DNA of 64,000 nt from Hoylesella nanceiensis DSM 19126 = JCM 15639 (GCF_000379965.1 NZ_KB904334.1:89147-153146), one strand, 5' to 3'; shown: positions 44,888-54,372, counted from the stretch's first letter. Program-made: numbers and translations. Notes: a model not told the origin generated them from the sequence alone.

Positions 44888-45547
44888 TTAATAAGCTGCA
44901 GTAAACAAAGCCTTGTGATGTGCTTCTTGCTCTAATTCGTCGATCATAGCTACGGCATAGTCTTCAACAGAAATGAAGCTATCACCCTTTTCGTCAACAA
45001 GTAGAGTATCAGTACCCAAACGATACTTACCAGTCCTTATGCCTTTACCCATATTTCCGAGATTTGCAGGAGGAGCAAAGTAAACCCAATCGATGTCATT
45101 TTCTTTGCTTAAGACATTGAGGAACAACTCTCCTTCCCCATTAACAGCAGGCATCAACTCGGCAGGAAGTGTACCCGAGTCCATCAATCTCATTCCTGGT
45201 TGAACATAAAGCACACCTGCTCCACCAACAACCAACAAGCGTTGAACACCCGCTTTCTTTACACCTTCAATGATTTTAGGGTAGTTTTCCAATATTTCTT
45301 CATACAGACGAGGATTTCCCCAACCTGGGTTATATGCGCTAATCACAGCATCTTTGCCTGCAGCAACCTTGCTCAAAGCCTCAACATCTGTCGCATCTAC
45401 TGCCAAAACAGTTAGATTTTCGTTCTTCACTTGTATCTTCTCTGGATTTCTAACCAAAGCTGTTACTTTATGACCACGGTTCAAAGCCTCTTCAAGAATT
45501 GCAGAACCAACAAATCCACTCGCACCAATTAAAATAAAATCTTTCAT
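44888..45547 (-). CDS. NAD(P)H-binding oxidoreductase (atypical SDR)
   Basis: Cytoplasmic Rossmann-fold protein of 219 residues. The dinucleotide site GASGFVGSAILEEALNRGHKVTALVRNP lies at residues 8-35, followed by VLAVDATDVEAL and DAVISAYNPGW. This is the NmrA/BVR-B-like group of atypical SDRs, which lack the Tyr-x3-Lys pair of classical enzymes. It is divergent from an HxlR regulator, an arrangement usually found when the regulator senses electrophiles or quinones and controls the reductase. The substrate is unknown. It has promoter TAACTTTG at 45587-45594. Confidence 0.85.
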   Translation of the reverse strand: MKDFILIGASGFVGSAILEEALNRGHKVTALVRNPEKIQVKNENLTVLAVDATDVEALSKVAAGKDAVISAYNPGWGNPRLYEEILENYPKIIEGVKKAGVQRLLVVGGAGVLYVQPGMRLMDSGTLPAELMPAVNGEGELFLNVLSKENDIDWVYFAPPANLGNMGKGIRTGKYRLGTDTLLVDEKGDSFISVEDYAVAMIDELEQEAHHKALFTAAY

Positions 45548-45586
45548 AATTCTTATTGTTTTTATGTTTTACTAATTTTGATGTTG

Positions 45587-45594
45587 CAAAGTTA
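45587..45594 (-). promoter_or_regulatory. -7 box for the oxidoreductase gene
   Basis: TAACTTTG on the minus strand with CTTG about 20 bp upstream as a -33-like box. Confidence 0.62.
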
Positions 45595-45642
45595 CTGCCT
45601 CGCAATGGCTCTCACAAGAAGGCACAAAAGAGTTAGACAGGA

Positions 45643-45652
45643 ACCTTAAGGT
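45643..45652. promoter_or_regulatory. Candidate HxlR operator
   Basis: The perfect 10-bp palindrome ACCTTAAGGT lies in the divergent gap about 49 bp from the oxidoreductase -7 box. Its assignment to the adjacent HxlR regulator is inference. Confidence 0.4.
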
Positions 45653-45746
45653 AACTATTGTTGATTTTCAAGAAGTTACAAACAGCAAGCTTAACTTTCT
45701 TTATTTATTTTATAACAGAGCTATTGCACAGCTCGAGAAAGTTAGT

Positions 45747-45754
45747 TACTTTTG
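45747..45754 (+). promoter_or_regulatory. -7 box for the HxlR gene
   Basis: TACTTTTG with ATTG at 45723-45726, 20 bp upstream. Confidence 0.6.
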
Positions 45755-45782
45755 TATACTAATATTGATAATCAGTTGAATT

Positions 45783-46154
45783 ATGATAACAACAAAAAAG
45801 GAAGAACTATTGTTCCCCACCTGCCCTGTGCGACAAATATTAAGTAAGATTGGCGACAAATGGTCGATGTTGGTAATCTTTATTCTCGAGAACAATGGCA
45901 CAATGCGCTTCAACTCATTGCAAAAAGCCATTCCCGACATATCTCAAAAGGTGCTTACCTCAACCCTTCGCAACCTTGAAAACGATGGTTATATTATCAG
46001 AACCATCTATCCAGAGGTGCCACCTCGTGTAGAATACAGCTTAACCGAACGTGCCCTTACACTCCTTCCACATCTTAATGGCTTGATAGATTGGGCCAAC
46101 AACAATCTTGCAGCCATTTTAAACGATCGCAAAGAACATTCGGCAGCAATGTAA
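45783..46154 (+). CDS. HxlR family winged-helix regulator
   Basis: A 123-residue DNA-binding protein. It opens with the HxlR signature CPVRQILSKIGDKWSMLVI (Cys14 near the N-terminus, a residue that senses thiol-reactive compounds in several relatives). RFNSLQKAIPDISQKVLTSTLRNLENDGYI (recognition helix region) and the wing VPPRVEYSLTERA follow. It is transcribed away from an NAD(P)-binding oxidoreductase and probably represses it and itself through the palindrome between them. Confidence 0.93.
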   Translation: MITTKKEELLFPTCPVRQILSKIGDKWSMLVIFILENNGTMRFNSLQKAIPDISQKVLTSTLRNLENDGYIIRTIYPEVPPRVEYSLTERALTLLPHLNGLIDWANNNLAAILNDRKEHSAAM

Positions 46155-46227
46155 ATGTAAATAAAGGGTGTTTTAATTTTAACATATAAAAACGATTAAA
46201 ACAGCGCATTTTACACAATAAAACATG

Positions 46228-46235
46228 TACATTTG
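46228..46235 (+). promoter_or_regulatory. -7 box of candidate small RNA
   Basis: TACATTTG fits TAnnTTTG. No convincing -33 TTTG is present. Confidence 0.5.
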
Positions 46236-46241
46236 CGTTTA

Positions 46242-46371
46242 CAATATATCTCTACAGAAAAGTTTCTTTTTGAAACAACGTTTGATAAGCAACCTATCAT
46301 ACTAAATTCTAATTAGTTAGAAGAAGAGAAAGCAGGTGTTCTTGAGAAAAGAGCGTCTGCTTTCTTTCTAA
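46242..46371 (+). ncRNA. Candidate small RNA
   Basis: A -7 box at 46228 and a terminator-like hairpin (AGAAAGCAG/CTGCTTTCT, 46327-46335 and 46357-46365) enclose about 130 nt with no ATG. It folds into successive short stems: GTTTC/GAAAC, GATA/TATC and TTCTAA/TTAGAA. It lies in the 46155-46864 gap after the HxlR gene. The target is unknown, and it may instead be an unlinked leader. Confidence 0.45.
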
Positions 46372-46546
46372 CATAAATAAACATTCTTGTTATAAAAAGT
46401 TTTCTCTTTTCATTTCTATAACACCCTCATTTTCCCCCTTTTACACGCTTTTTGCACCCAACATTATCTCCTTTTCACACTAAACAAGCGTGAGCCGCTC
46501 CGCTTTTCACCTCTTCAACATCCTCACCTTGCTCCAATCCACTTGT

Positions 46547-46634
46547 AAACTCATAGCTTTTAGCAGGCAAAAGCAATGCAATTGTATCCCAAAAGCAACC
46601 CTTTTACAACATAAAAGCATTGACATTATTTTCA
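46547..46634. repeat. 22-bp x 4 intergenic element, copy 7
   Basis: Units start at 46547, 46569, 46591 and 46613. The copy lies between the candidate small-RNA terminator and the D-lactate dehydrogenase promoter region. Confidence 0.9.
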
Positions 46635-46864
46635 AGAAGAAATGGCATTGAAAAACAAAGAGATAACATCTTTAACTCAAGATAAGGCTTGACACAAATA
46701 AATAAAACCCCACGAAAGCACCGCAAAAGCCCAAATAATTTGCACAAACCCACAAAAAGCAGTAACTTCGCATTGGTTATAGAACCTAAGCAATAAAATA
46801 TTGCTATCCAACCAAAGCAGATTTAATTTATATATATACATCAACTTAATAGTAAGGAATAACA

Positions 46865-47860
46865 ATGAAAGTAGCATTTTTCGATTCAAAATCATACGAT
46901 GAAGAGTCTTTTAATCAAATAAATAGCAACTATGGCTTCGACATTCGCTATTACCAAGAACACTTAAACATTAAAACTGCTCCACTTGCAAAGGGTGCAG
47001 ACGTTGTATGTATCTTCGTAAACGCAGAATGTAACGCTGAAGTTATCGACGAGTTGGTAAAGAATGGCGTTAAACTTATTGCGCTTCGCTGTGCAGGTTT
47101 CAATAATGTTGATTTGAAAGCAGCAAAAGGTCGCATTTCAGTAGTGCGTGTTCCTGCTTATTCTCCACATGCTGTTGCAGAGTATGCTGTGTCGCTTATG
47201 CTTGCATTGAACCGCAAAATCTATCGTGCAGTGAACAGAACTCGTGAAGGAAACTTCTCGCTTAAAGGCTTGTTAGGATTCGACATGTATCAAAAAACCG
47301 CTGGTGTTATTGGTATGGGACGCATCGCTAAGGAATTAATTAAGATTCTTCACGGCTTCGGAATGAACATTCTTGCATACGATTTGTATCCAGATACAGA
47401 GTTTGCAAAGCAATATGGCGTTAAAGTTGTCACTCTTGATGAGTTGTATGCGCAAAGTGATATCATTTCATTGCACTGCCCATTAACTCCAGAAACTAAG
47501 TTCTTGATTAACAAGGAAAGTATTGCTAAGATGAAGAAGGGCGTTATGATCATCAATACAGGACGTGGAAAGCTTATCCATACCGAAGACTTGATTGAGG
47601 GAATTATCGCTAAAAAGATTGGAAGTGCAGGTCTTGACGTGTACGAAGAGGAAAAGAAATACTTCTATGAAGACCGTAGTGACAAGATTATTTCAGACGA
47701 CGTGTTAGCTCGTTTGCTTACTCTTCCTAACGTAGTACTTACTTCTCACCAAGCATTCTTCACAGCAGAAGCTCTTCACAACATCGCTCTTACAACATTA
47801 GAGAGCATTAAGGAGCTTGCAGAAGGCAAGGAACTTACAAATGAAGTGAAAGAACAATAA
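46865..47860 (+). CDS. ldhA: D-lactate dehydrogenase (D-2-hydroxyacid dehydrogenase family)
   Basis: NAD-dependent enzyme of 331 residues that reduces pyruvate to D-lactate, regenerating NAD in fermentation. The NAD site is GVIGMGRIA (147-155). The family signature contains INTGRGKLI (catalytic Arg). GLDVYEEE supplies the Glu and SHQAFFT the catalytic His. RCAGFNNVD (75-83) binds substrate. Length and the VYEEE motif are typical of bacterial LdhA. It is monocistronic with a strong terminator. A one-mismatch -7 box (TAACTTCG) occurs at 46763-46770, about 95 bp upstream. Confidence 0.92.
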   Translation: MKVAFFDSKSYDEESFNQINSNYGFDIRYYQEHLNIKTAPLAKGADVVCIFVNAECNAEVIDELVKNGVKLIALRCAGFNNVDLKAAKGRISVVRVPAYSPHAVAEYAVSLMLALNRKIYRAVNRTREGNFSLKGLLGFDMYQKTAGVIGMGRIAKELIKILHGFGMNILAYDLYPDTEFAKQYGVKVVTLDELYAQSDIISLHCPLTPETKFLINKESIAKMKKGVMIINTGRGKLIHTEDLIEGIIAKKIGSAGLDVYEEEKKYFYEDRSDKIISDDVLARLLTLPNVVLTSHQAFFTAEALHNIALTTLESIKELAEGKELTNEVKEQ

Positions 47861-47933
47861 TTCTAAAAACAATTCTTTGTCATTGTGCAAACAGTGCAAT
47901 GGCAGGTTTTTAGTGGATTATGCACCAATAAAT

Positions 47934-47966
47934 AAGAGCACAGTAGCAATGAAGTACTGTGCTCTT
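47934..47966 (+). terminator. Terminator of ldhA
   Basis: A perfect 12-bp stem (AAGAGCACAGTA at 47934-47945, complement at 47955-47966) has a 9-nt loop and a T-rich end. The remaining 47967-48390 stretch holds only weak, decayed 22-bp-like units near 48297-48390. Confidence 0.88.
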
Positions 47967-48390
47967 TTCTGGTTAAATACATAACCTTTTAGAGAAATAA
48001 AAAACGAAAAAAGATTGCTTTCATTCATCATCAATACACCAAAGTAGAACATTATTTCTTCGTCGTGTATATCAAAAGAAACTTTGTTGCATGGTTGTTG
48101 GCAACTATGGGTGGTAACTTTCTTCAACAGAACGCCACCACCTTATTTCTATCAATAATACATTTCTCTTATTTTCCTTTTCTTTTCCTTCCTAAAAACA
48201 AGTCTTTCTACATTAAGGACGAATACAATTTGTCAATAATGGAGCTGTGATTAGATTGAACAAGAACCATACCAAAGGGAGTTTTTGCCATTAATAAAAG
48301 CTCAAATATTGTCAAATAGGTTTAAAAGGACTCTTTTCTTGGGTTGAAAACGGAAATGAACAGAGGATAAGAGCAATGGGGATAAAAGAA

Positions 48391-48422
48391 GCAGTCCTTT
48401 ACTTCGAAAAGCAAAGGACTGC
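48391..48422 (-). terminator. Terminator of asd
   Basis: A perfect 10-bp stem (GCAGTCCTTT at 48391-48400, complement at 48413-48422) is followed by T-rich sequence on the minus strand. Confidence 0.82.
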
Positions 48423-48466
48423 ATTTGATACATAATATCTAAATTCTATAGTTGAGAGTTCAATGA

Positions 48467-49474
48467 TTACAAGCCATTGTTAGCAATCAAATATTCTGCA
48501 ATTTGCACTGCATTGAGGGCTGCTCCCTTACGAATTTGGTCGCTAGAAAGCCATAATGTCAATCCGTTTTCATCTGAAATATCCTTACGAATACGTCCAA
48601 TAAACACGTTATCTTCGCCTGCTGTCTCTAAAGGCATTGGATAAACGCCATTGAAAACATCGTCTTTCAATGTGCAACCAGGTGCTTTTTCAATAGCAGC
48701 TCTTACCTCTTCAACAGTTAAAGGCTTTTCTGTTTCTACCCAAACACTTTCTGAATGCGAACGTAAAGAGCTGACACGCACACATGTTGCCGAGCATTTT
48801 ACATCGCTATGCATAATCTTTTGGGTTTCGTAGAACATCTTCATTTCTTCTTTCGTATATCCATTTTCTGTGAAAACGTCTACTTGTGGGATAACATTAT
48901 AGGCTAACTGGTGTGGAAATTTCTCGATGGTTAGGAGCTTATTATTCACCAAATCGCTGTATTGTTGTTGCAATTCTGCCATCGCAGCGGCTCCTGCTCC
49001 ACTCGCACTTTGATAACTTGACACCTTAATTCGTTTGATGTGCGAAAGCTCTTCGATTGGTTGTAGAGCCACAACCATCATAATTGTGGTGCAATTAGGA
49101 TTGGCAATAATTCCCTTTGGACGTGTAAGTGCGTCCTTTGCATTGCACTCGGGCACCACTAAAGGCACGTCTTGATCCATTCTAAAGGCACTAGAATTGT
49201 CGATCATAACGGCTCCATGCTTTGTAATGGTTTCGGCATATTCTAACGAAGTGCCTCCTCCTGCAGATACAAAGGCAATGTCTATATCTTTAAAGTCATC
49301 GTTATGTTGTAACAACTTCACTTCATACTCTTTGTTTCTAAAGGTATATTTAGATCCAGCTGAGCGTGAAGAACCAAATAAAACGAGATTATCTATGGGG
49401 AAATTGCGTTGGTCTAAGATTCTAAGAAACTCTTGTCCAACAGCTCCACTCACACCTACTATTGCTATATTCAT
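48467..49474 (-). CDS. asd: Aspartate-semialdehyde dehydrogenase
   Basis: Reduces aspartyl phosphate to the semialdehyde with NADPH, feeding lysine/diaminopimelate, threonine and methionine synthesis. Landmarks: [14 protein letters not shown] (NADP site), [19 protein letters not shown] with catalytic Cys128, [16 protein letters not shown], and HSESVWVET with the catalytic His. Its 335 residues are normal. It is monocistronic and minus-strand, with promoter TAATTTTG at 49513-49520 and a terminator after the gene. Confidence 0.97.
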   Translation of the reverse strand: MNIAIVGVSGAVGQEFLRILDQRNFPIDNLVLFGSSRSAGSKYTFRNKEYEVKLLQHNDDFKDIDIAFVSAGGGTSLEYAETITKHGAVMIDNSSAFRMDQDVPLVVPECNAKDALTRPKGIIANPNCTTIMMVVALQPIEELSHIKRIKVSSYQSASGAGAAAMAELQQQYSDLVNNKLLTIEKFPHQLAYNVIPQVDVFTENGYTKEEMKMFYETQKIMHSDVKCSATCVRVSSLRSHSESVWVETEKPLTVEEVRAAIEKAPGCTLKDDVFNGVYPMPLETAGEDNVFIGRIRKDISDENGLTLWLSSDQIRKGAALNAVQIAEYLIANNGL

Positions 49475-49512
49475 AACTATTTACAAATTATTCTGTTTGT
49501 TATTGTTAGCTA

Positions 49513-49520
49513 CAAAATTA
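49513..49520 (-). promoter_or_regulatory. -7 box for asd
   Basis: TAATTTTG on the minus strand, 39 bp before the ATG. Confidence 0.55.
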
Positions 49521-49594
49521 CATCTTTTATATTGATTAGTAGGCAAATGTGATATTTTTTTTGCAACTTTGCAACACATTATATAAGTAACGCA

Positions 49595-51730
49595 ATGCCA
49601 ATTACATTCAATATAAGCAATTATTTCCCTATTACAGACCCTACATGGGCATTCTTCGTGGTATTAATGATTATCCTTTGTGCCCCTATTATTATGGGAA
49701 AACTGCGCATTCCACACATCGTTGGAATGGTATTAGCAGGCGTTGCAATTGGTAAATATGGCTTACATATTTTGGAAAGAGACACCTCTTTTGAGCTATT
49801 TGGAAAGGTTGGACTCTATTATATCTTGTTCCTTGCAGCCTTAGAGATGGATATTGAGGGCTTAAAGAAAAACAAATTTAGGTTTGTTATCTTTGGTTTC
49901 GTCACCTTCCTCCTGCCCTTTTTCCTCACGTTTTATAGCTCGTTATACCTTTTAAACCTATCTCCTACCACCTCATTGCTGATGGCTTGTATCATGTCTT
50001 CGCACACATTGATTGGCTATCCCATTGTAAGTAGATTCGGCTTACAACGCAAAACGCCTGTAATGCTGGCTGTTGGCTCTACAATGATATCGCTTTTAAT
50101 GGCGTTATTGGTGCTTGCTGCCATCGTTGCGTCGAGCAATGGCACCTCAGGCCCAATGTTTTGGGTAGTATTTTTACTCAAGTTCGCACTCTTTTGTTGC
50201 TTCCTTACGCTCGCAATTCCACGCCTATGTCGATGGTTCTTGCGTCGTTATAGCGACTCAGTGATGCAGTTTATCTTTGTATTGGCTATCATGTTCTTGA
50301 GTGCAGCCTTATCTCAAATGATTGGATTAGAAGGCATTTTCGGTGCATTCCTTGCAGGATTGATTCTCAATAGATATATCCCTTCGGTGTCACCTCTTAT
50401 GAATCGCCTCGAATTTATCGGTAATGCGCTGTTCATTCCCTATTTCCTTATCAGCGTAGGAATGCTCATCGACATCACAGTTCTATATAAAACGCCTTTC
50501 GTTATCGTTATCACTACATCGTTAGTGTTCTTCGGAACGATAGGAAAAGCAGCCGCTGCATACCTCATTGCCAAAGTGTTTAAATTGCAAAAGCACGCTG
50601 GACAGATGATGTTTGGATTGACTGCGGCTCATGCTGCGGGCTCTATTGCGATGCTATTAGTAGGTTTAGAGATTGCAAAGAGTGGCGGTTCGGAGCAAAT
50701 AGTGACCAATGATGTTTTGAATGGCGTTGTGGTGATGATTCTAATAACATGCGTTTTGGCTTCATTCGTCACTCAATCGGCTTCGCAAAAGATGGTTGTT
50801 GCAGACAATATGATTAGCAATGAGCCTTCGAACAACATCGATGACGAACGTATCCTCATTCCTGTTAAATATCCAGAGTGCGCTGATAGTCTACTAGGTT
50901 TGGCCCTATTGATTCGCAATCCCAAACTTAAAAGGGAGCTTATTGCGCTCAATGTGGTGTATGATGATACCGATGTAGCCACCAATCAGGCGAAAGGTAA
51001 ACGCTTATTAGAGAAGTTATCACGTGATGCAGCAGCGTCAGAAGTACCCGTTACCACGCAAGTTAGAGTGGCAGTGAATATCGCAAACGGCATAAAACAC
51101 GCCTTCCAAGAATTCAATGCCAGTGAGATTATCATTGGAATGCACACCCATCAAGAGGTATCTACGAAGTTTTGGGGTGAATTTCATCAGAGTTTGTTCA
51201 ACGGAATCAACTGTCAAATCATCATGGCACGCATCACTGAGCCTCTAAATACAATTAGAAGAATACAAGTTGCAGTGCCTTCAAGAGCGCAATTCGAGCC
51301 TGGTTTCCATCGATGGGTAGAGCGTTTAGCCCGCATTTCGGCTTTATTAGAATGTAAAATACAATTCCATGGTCGCCAAGACACGCTCGATTTGATACAA
51401 GAATACCTCGTAAACAAACATCCTGACGTACGAGTTGAATACACAGAGATGGAGCATTGGAACATGCTTCCACAGCTTGCGGCATCTATTAACGAAGATC
51501 ATATGTTCGTAATTGTCACTGCTCGCACAGGAACAGTATCGTATAAGAATGCTCAAGAGCGTCTTCCTGAAGAGATTAAGCAATTCTTCAGCGGTAAAAA
51601 TCTAATGATTATCTTCCCCGACCAATATGGTTATGGAATGGATCAGATGACCTTTGCACAGCCAAAGCATATTGAAGAACAAAGTGCTTACGAAGCTGTT
51701 GGCAAATGGATTAAGAACAAATTAAAGTAA
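49595..51730 (+). CDS. Cation:proton antiporter (CPA2 type) with USP-like C-terminal domain
   Basis: Inner-membrane Na+ or K+/H+ antiporter of 711 residues. The first 400 residues hold about 12 helices with family stretches IVGMVLAGVAIGKYGLHIL, SSHTLIGYPIV, GAFLAGLILNRYIP and FFLISVGMLID-like FLISVGMLIDI. The soluble remainder (about 420-700) has two universal-stress-like halves (RILIPVKYPE near 425; EIIIGMHTHQE near 517) that probably bind nucleotide and gate transport. It heads an operon with lolD, cvfB and a lipoprotein gene. A one-mismatch -7 box (CAACTTTG) lies at 49564-49571. Confidence 0.9.
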   Translation: MPITFNISNYFPITDPTWAFFVVLMIILCAPIIMGKLRIPHIVGMVLAGVAIGKYGLHILERDTSFELFGKVGLYYILFLAALEMDIEGLKKNKFRFVIFGFVTFLLPFFLTFYSSLYLLNLSPTTSLLMACIMSSHTLIGYPIVSRFGLQRKTPVMLAVGSTMISLLMALLVLAAIVASSNGTSGPMFWVVFLLKFALFCCFLTLAIPRLCRWFLRRYSDSVMQFIFVLAIMFLSAALSQMIGLEGIFGAFLAGLILNRYIPSVSPLMNRLEFIGNALFIPYFLISVGMLIDITVLYKTPFVIVITTSLVFFGTIGKAAAAYLIAKVFKLQKHAGQMMFGLTAAHAAGSIAMLLVGLEIAKSGGSEQIVTNDVLNGVVVMILITCVLASFVTQSASQKMVVADNMISNEPSNNIDDERILIPVKYPECADSLLGLALLIRNPKLKRELIALNVVYDDTDVATNQAKGKRLLEKLSRDAAASEVPVTTQVRVAVNIANGIKHAFQEFNASEIIIGMHTHQEVSTKFWGEFHQSLFNGINCQIIMARITEPLNTIRRIQVAVPSRAQFEPGFHRWVERLARISALLECKIQFHGRQDTLDLIQEYLVNKHPDVRVEYTEMEHWNMLPQLAASINEDHMFVIVTARTGTVSYKNAQERLPEEIKQFFSGKNLMIIFPDQYGYGMDQMTFAQPKHIEEQSAYEAVGKWIKNKLK

Positions 51731-51746
51731 GAAGTAATTATTTATC

Positions 51747-52451
51747 ATGATTGAAATAAAGAATATTCACAAGAGTTTCGGACAACTTGAAGTGCTAAAG
51801 GGCATCGACCTAAGTATAAAGAAAGGTGAAATTGTGAGCATTGTAGGCCCAAGTGGAGCGGGAAAGACTACCCTTCTACAGATAATAGGCACGCTCGATA
51901 AGCCCAATGAGGGTGAAGTGATGATCAACGACACCAACATTAGTAAGCTTTCGAACAACAAATTGAGTGACTTTAGAAATCAACATATCGGCTTTGTGTT
52001 TCAGTTTCATCAGCTATTACCAGAGTTTACAGCTCTCGAAAATATTATGATTCCTGCCTTTATTGGAGGAGTTTCGAAGAGTGTAGCAAAGCAAAAGGCT
52101 GAAGAACTGCTAGAGTTTATGCAGTTAAAGGATAGAGCTCACCACAAGCCCAACGAGCTTTCGGGAGGCGAAAAGCAACGAGTTGCGGTGGCAAGAGCAT
52201 TGATTAACAACCCTGAAGTGATCCTTGCAGACGAGCCTAGCGGTAGTTTGGACTCTAAAAACAAACGAGAATTGCACCAATTGTTTTTCGACTTGAGAGA
52301 CAAATATGGTCAAACGTTTGTTATTGTCACTCATGATGAAGAGCTTGCAAGCATCACTGACCGCACAATTCACTTGAAAGACGGACTCATTGAACAAGAA
52401 ACCACATCAAATAACGATAGTAAAGAGGAGGTAAAAGATGAAGACAATTAA
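51747..52451 (+). CDS. lolD: ABC transporter ATP-binding protein, LolD/MacB type
   Basis: ATPase of 234 residues of the LolD/FtsE/MacB group. Walker A is GPSGAGKTT (34-42), the signature is [15 protein letters not shown], and Walker B is [11 protein letters not shown]. The LolD-like [14 protein letters not shown] follows the Q-loop. LolD works with LolC/LolE to release lipoproteins to the outer membrane. No permease gene is adjacent, so it would pair with one encoded elsewhere. The gene begins 16 nt after the antiporter and overlaps cvfB by 14 nt. The symbol is by similarity; MacB-like use is not excluded. Confidence 0.8.
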   Translation: MIEIKNIHKSFGQLEVLKGIDLSIKKGEIVSIVGPSGAGKTTLLQIIGTLDKPNEGEVMINDTNISKLSNNKLSDFRNQHIGFVFQFHQLLPEFTALENIMIPAFIGGVSKSVAKQKAEELLEFMQLKDRAHHKPNELSGGEKQRVAVARALINNPEVILADEPSGSLDSKNKRELHQLFFDLRDKYGQTFVIVTHDEELASITDRTIHLKDGLIEQETTSNNDSKEEVKDEDN

Positions 52452-53274
52452 ACTAGGAGAATACAATTTACTTACTGTTACCAAGTTAGTTGACTTTGGA
52501 TTATACTTAGATGGAGGCGATGCAGAAGAGATATTGCTTCCTGCAAGATATGTTCCTGAGGGCACAAAGGTAGGAGATGAACTCAATGTTTTTATCTATC
52601 TCGACCAAGAAGAACGCCCTGTTGCCACCACAGAGAAACCCTTTGTGAAAGTAGGAGAATTCGCTTTACTCGAAGTTGCGTGGGTAAATGAGTATGGAGC
52701 GTTCTTAAAATGGGGACTAATGAAAGACCTTTTCTGTCCTTTTAGAGAGCAAAAAAGACACATGCAGATAGGCGAAAAGCACATGGTTTACGTGTATATC
52801 GACGAGGAAAGCTATCGCATTGTGGCCTCTGCAAAGATAGAAAAGCACCTCAACAGCGACACTTCGCACCTTCAACCCGCACAAGAAGTGGACCTACTAC
52901 TATGGCAACGCACCGATTTGGGCTATAAAGTGATTGTCAATAACGACTATCAAGGACTCATTTTCCTTAACCAAGTGTTCCAAAGAGTGTATCTCGGAGA
53001 ACACATTAAGGGATATATTGCGAACATAAGACAAGACGGAAAATTAGACATTTCTTTACAATTGCAAGGCAGACAACAAACTCTTGACTTTGCAGACGAG
53101 CTTCTTCAATATCTAAAAGACCACAATGGACATTGCGATTTGTGGGATAAAAGCGATGCAGAAGATATTTATCAGTGCTTTAGTGTAAGCAAAAAAGTAT
53201 TTAAAAAGGCTGTTGGCGATTTGTATAAAAAGCGACTCATTAGCATTTCTCCACAAGGTTTAGACCTCAATTAA
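52438..53274 (+). CDS. CvfB-like S1-domain RNA-binding protein
   Basis: Cytoplasmic protein of 278 residues built from S1-like β-barrels and a C-terminal winged helix, the plan of Staphylococcus CvfB (YitL). The first S1 unit is [32 protein letters not shown] and the second is [32 protein letters not shown] third follows at about residues 140-215 and the winged helix at about 220-278. It probably binds RNA and affects gene expression globally. It overlaps lolD by 14 nt and precedes the lipoprotein gene by 2 nt. Confidence 0.88.
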   Translation: MKTIKLGEYNLLTVTKLVDFGLYLDGGDAEEILLPARYVPEGTKVGDELNVFIYLDQEERPVATTEKPFVKVGEFALLEVAWVNEYGAFLKWGLMKDLFCPFREQKRHMQIGEKHMVYVYIDEESYRIVASAKIEKHLNSDTSHLQPAQEVDLLLWQRTDLGYKVIVNNDYQGLIFLNQVFQRVYLGEHIKGYIANIRQDGKLDISLQLQGRQQTLDFADELLQYLKDHNGHCDLWDKSDAEDIYQCFSVSKKVFKKAVGDLYKKRLISISPQGLDLN

Positions 53275-53276
53275 TT

Positions 53277-54227
53277 ATGAAACAACATTCAACAACATCT
53301 TTCTTGGCATACATCCTCTATGCCATCACCTTTGTTGTGTGCCTTTCTAGCTGCAAATCTTATAAGCTGATAACTTACGAAAGCGACTATTGTGAGCCGC
53401 CTATTTATGCTAATATAGTTGAAAAGCCTATCGAATTCAATTCGGATAGCATTCTTGTGCCCGACCATAAGTGGAAAACTCAGTTCACAAAGCAAAATGT
53501 TCTATTAGCACATGCTTTGAACTTGGATAAAGAGTTAGAACAACTTACAGAGCTAAGAGACGAACATTCAAATATAAAAGACAGCGTTTTGTATCTTGCT
53601 GCACAGCAAAAGATTGAACAGAAGGTACGAGATGCATTAGTAGAGATCGACGCTTTGGTGGGAGAACTTGACTGCGAAGGCGAGAGATGCGACCAATTAA
53701 AGGAGTTGTTAGAGGGCATGAATAGCAAAAGGGATAACAAACTAACTGTGGCCTCTATTGTTATTGGAGCCTTATCTGCCGTTGCTGACGCTTGTATTAG
53801 TAACGATGGTTGGAACAAAGGCGTAGCAATTGGAGCCGGAGTAATTGGTGCTGGACTTGGTTGGGCAACGCTTAGCCCTAAAGGAAAGCGACTTATTCTA
53901 AAGCACAAGCGCAACCATTTGCGGGCAATATGGGAAGAAAAGAACTCAAATGGGTTCCCTCCTATCGTTTGGTACATGCTCAACGAAACCAAATTCACCA
54001 ACACCCAGCAATCAACCATGCTCAGAAACATTCGAAAGAGATGGCTAACTTTCACTTTCGAAGACGACATTAAAGAAGCCAACAAATCGGTTTTGTTTAA
54101 AAGTGAAGGTGTTTATACAGAAGATTTGTTAGAAACTCGCTCGCAAATTGTGGGTCAATTAAAAGCCACAACACAAACTCTTAATCAAAACTTTTCTTCT
54201 CTTTTAAAGGAGATAAAACAACTATAA
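53277..54227 (+). CDS. Lipoprotein of unknown function with glycine-rich helix
   Basis: Not recognised. A 316-residue protein with a signal peptide and lipobox LSSC (Cys26). A helical, charged region runs from about residue 75 to 150, with paired cysteines (DCEGERCDQL, possibly a disulfide). Then comes a Gly/Ala-rich hydrophobic segment (ASIVIGALSAVADACISN and GVAIGAGVIGAGLGWATL, about 159-203) like a glycine zipper. The C-terminal half is basic and helical. It is the last gene of the antiporter-lolD-cvfB operon, 2 nt after cvfB. Confidence 0.75.
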   Translation: MKQHSTTSFLAYILYAITFVVCLSSCKSYKLITYESDYCEPPIYANIVEKPIEFNSDSILVPDHKWKTQFTKQNVLLAHALNLDKELEQLTELRDEHSNIKDSVLYLAAQQKIEQKVRDALVEIDALVGELDCEGERCDQLKELLEGMNSKRDNKLTVASIVIGALSAVADACISNDGWNKGVAIGAGVIGAGLGWATLSPKGKRLILKHKRNHLRAIWEEKNSNGFPPIVWYMLNETKFTNTQQSTMLRNIRKRWLTFTFEDDIKEANKSVLFKSEGVYTEDLLETRSQIVGQLKATTQTLNQNFSSLLKEIKQL

Positions 54228-54255
54228 AATTGCTATTGTAGCACAACTTCAGCGT

Positions 54256-54311
54256 AAAAGAAGCACACCAAATAGGTAAGAGCAATGCTATTATACCTGT
54301 TTGGTGTGTTA
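54256..54311. repeat. Hairpin overlapping two 22-bp-like units
   Basis: CACACCAAATAGGTA and its near-perfect complement (one G:T) form a 15-bp stem ending about 54310, with the loop AGAGCAATGCTATTA. Units AAAAGAAG at 54256 and AAGAGCAATGC at 54278 are 22 bp apart, so this looks like a diverged, partial copy of the intergenic element. It may also end the lolD operon transcript. Confidence 0.55.
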
Positions 54312-54372
54312 AGTTATGGTAAAATCATACATCTTATTAAAGCTATTGTTGTGCTATAACTGTCTTTTTTTA

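Noticed and set aside
48065-48250. 61-codon plus-strand ORF in the ldhA/asd gap
   Set aside because: Low-complexity hydrophobic translation, no promoter or ribosome-binding context, and no family resemblance.
53480-54085. 201-codon antisense ORF opposite the lipoprotein gene
   Set aside because: It is a mirror frame of a clear lipoprotein gene in an operon. Its Ser/Ala/Pro-rich translation lacks any motif.
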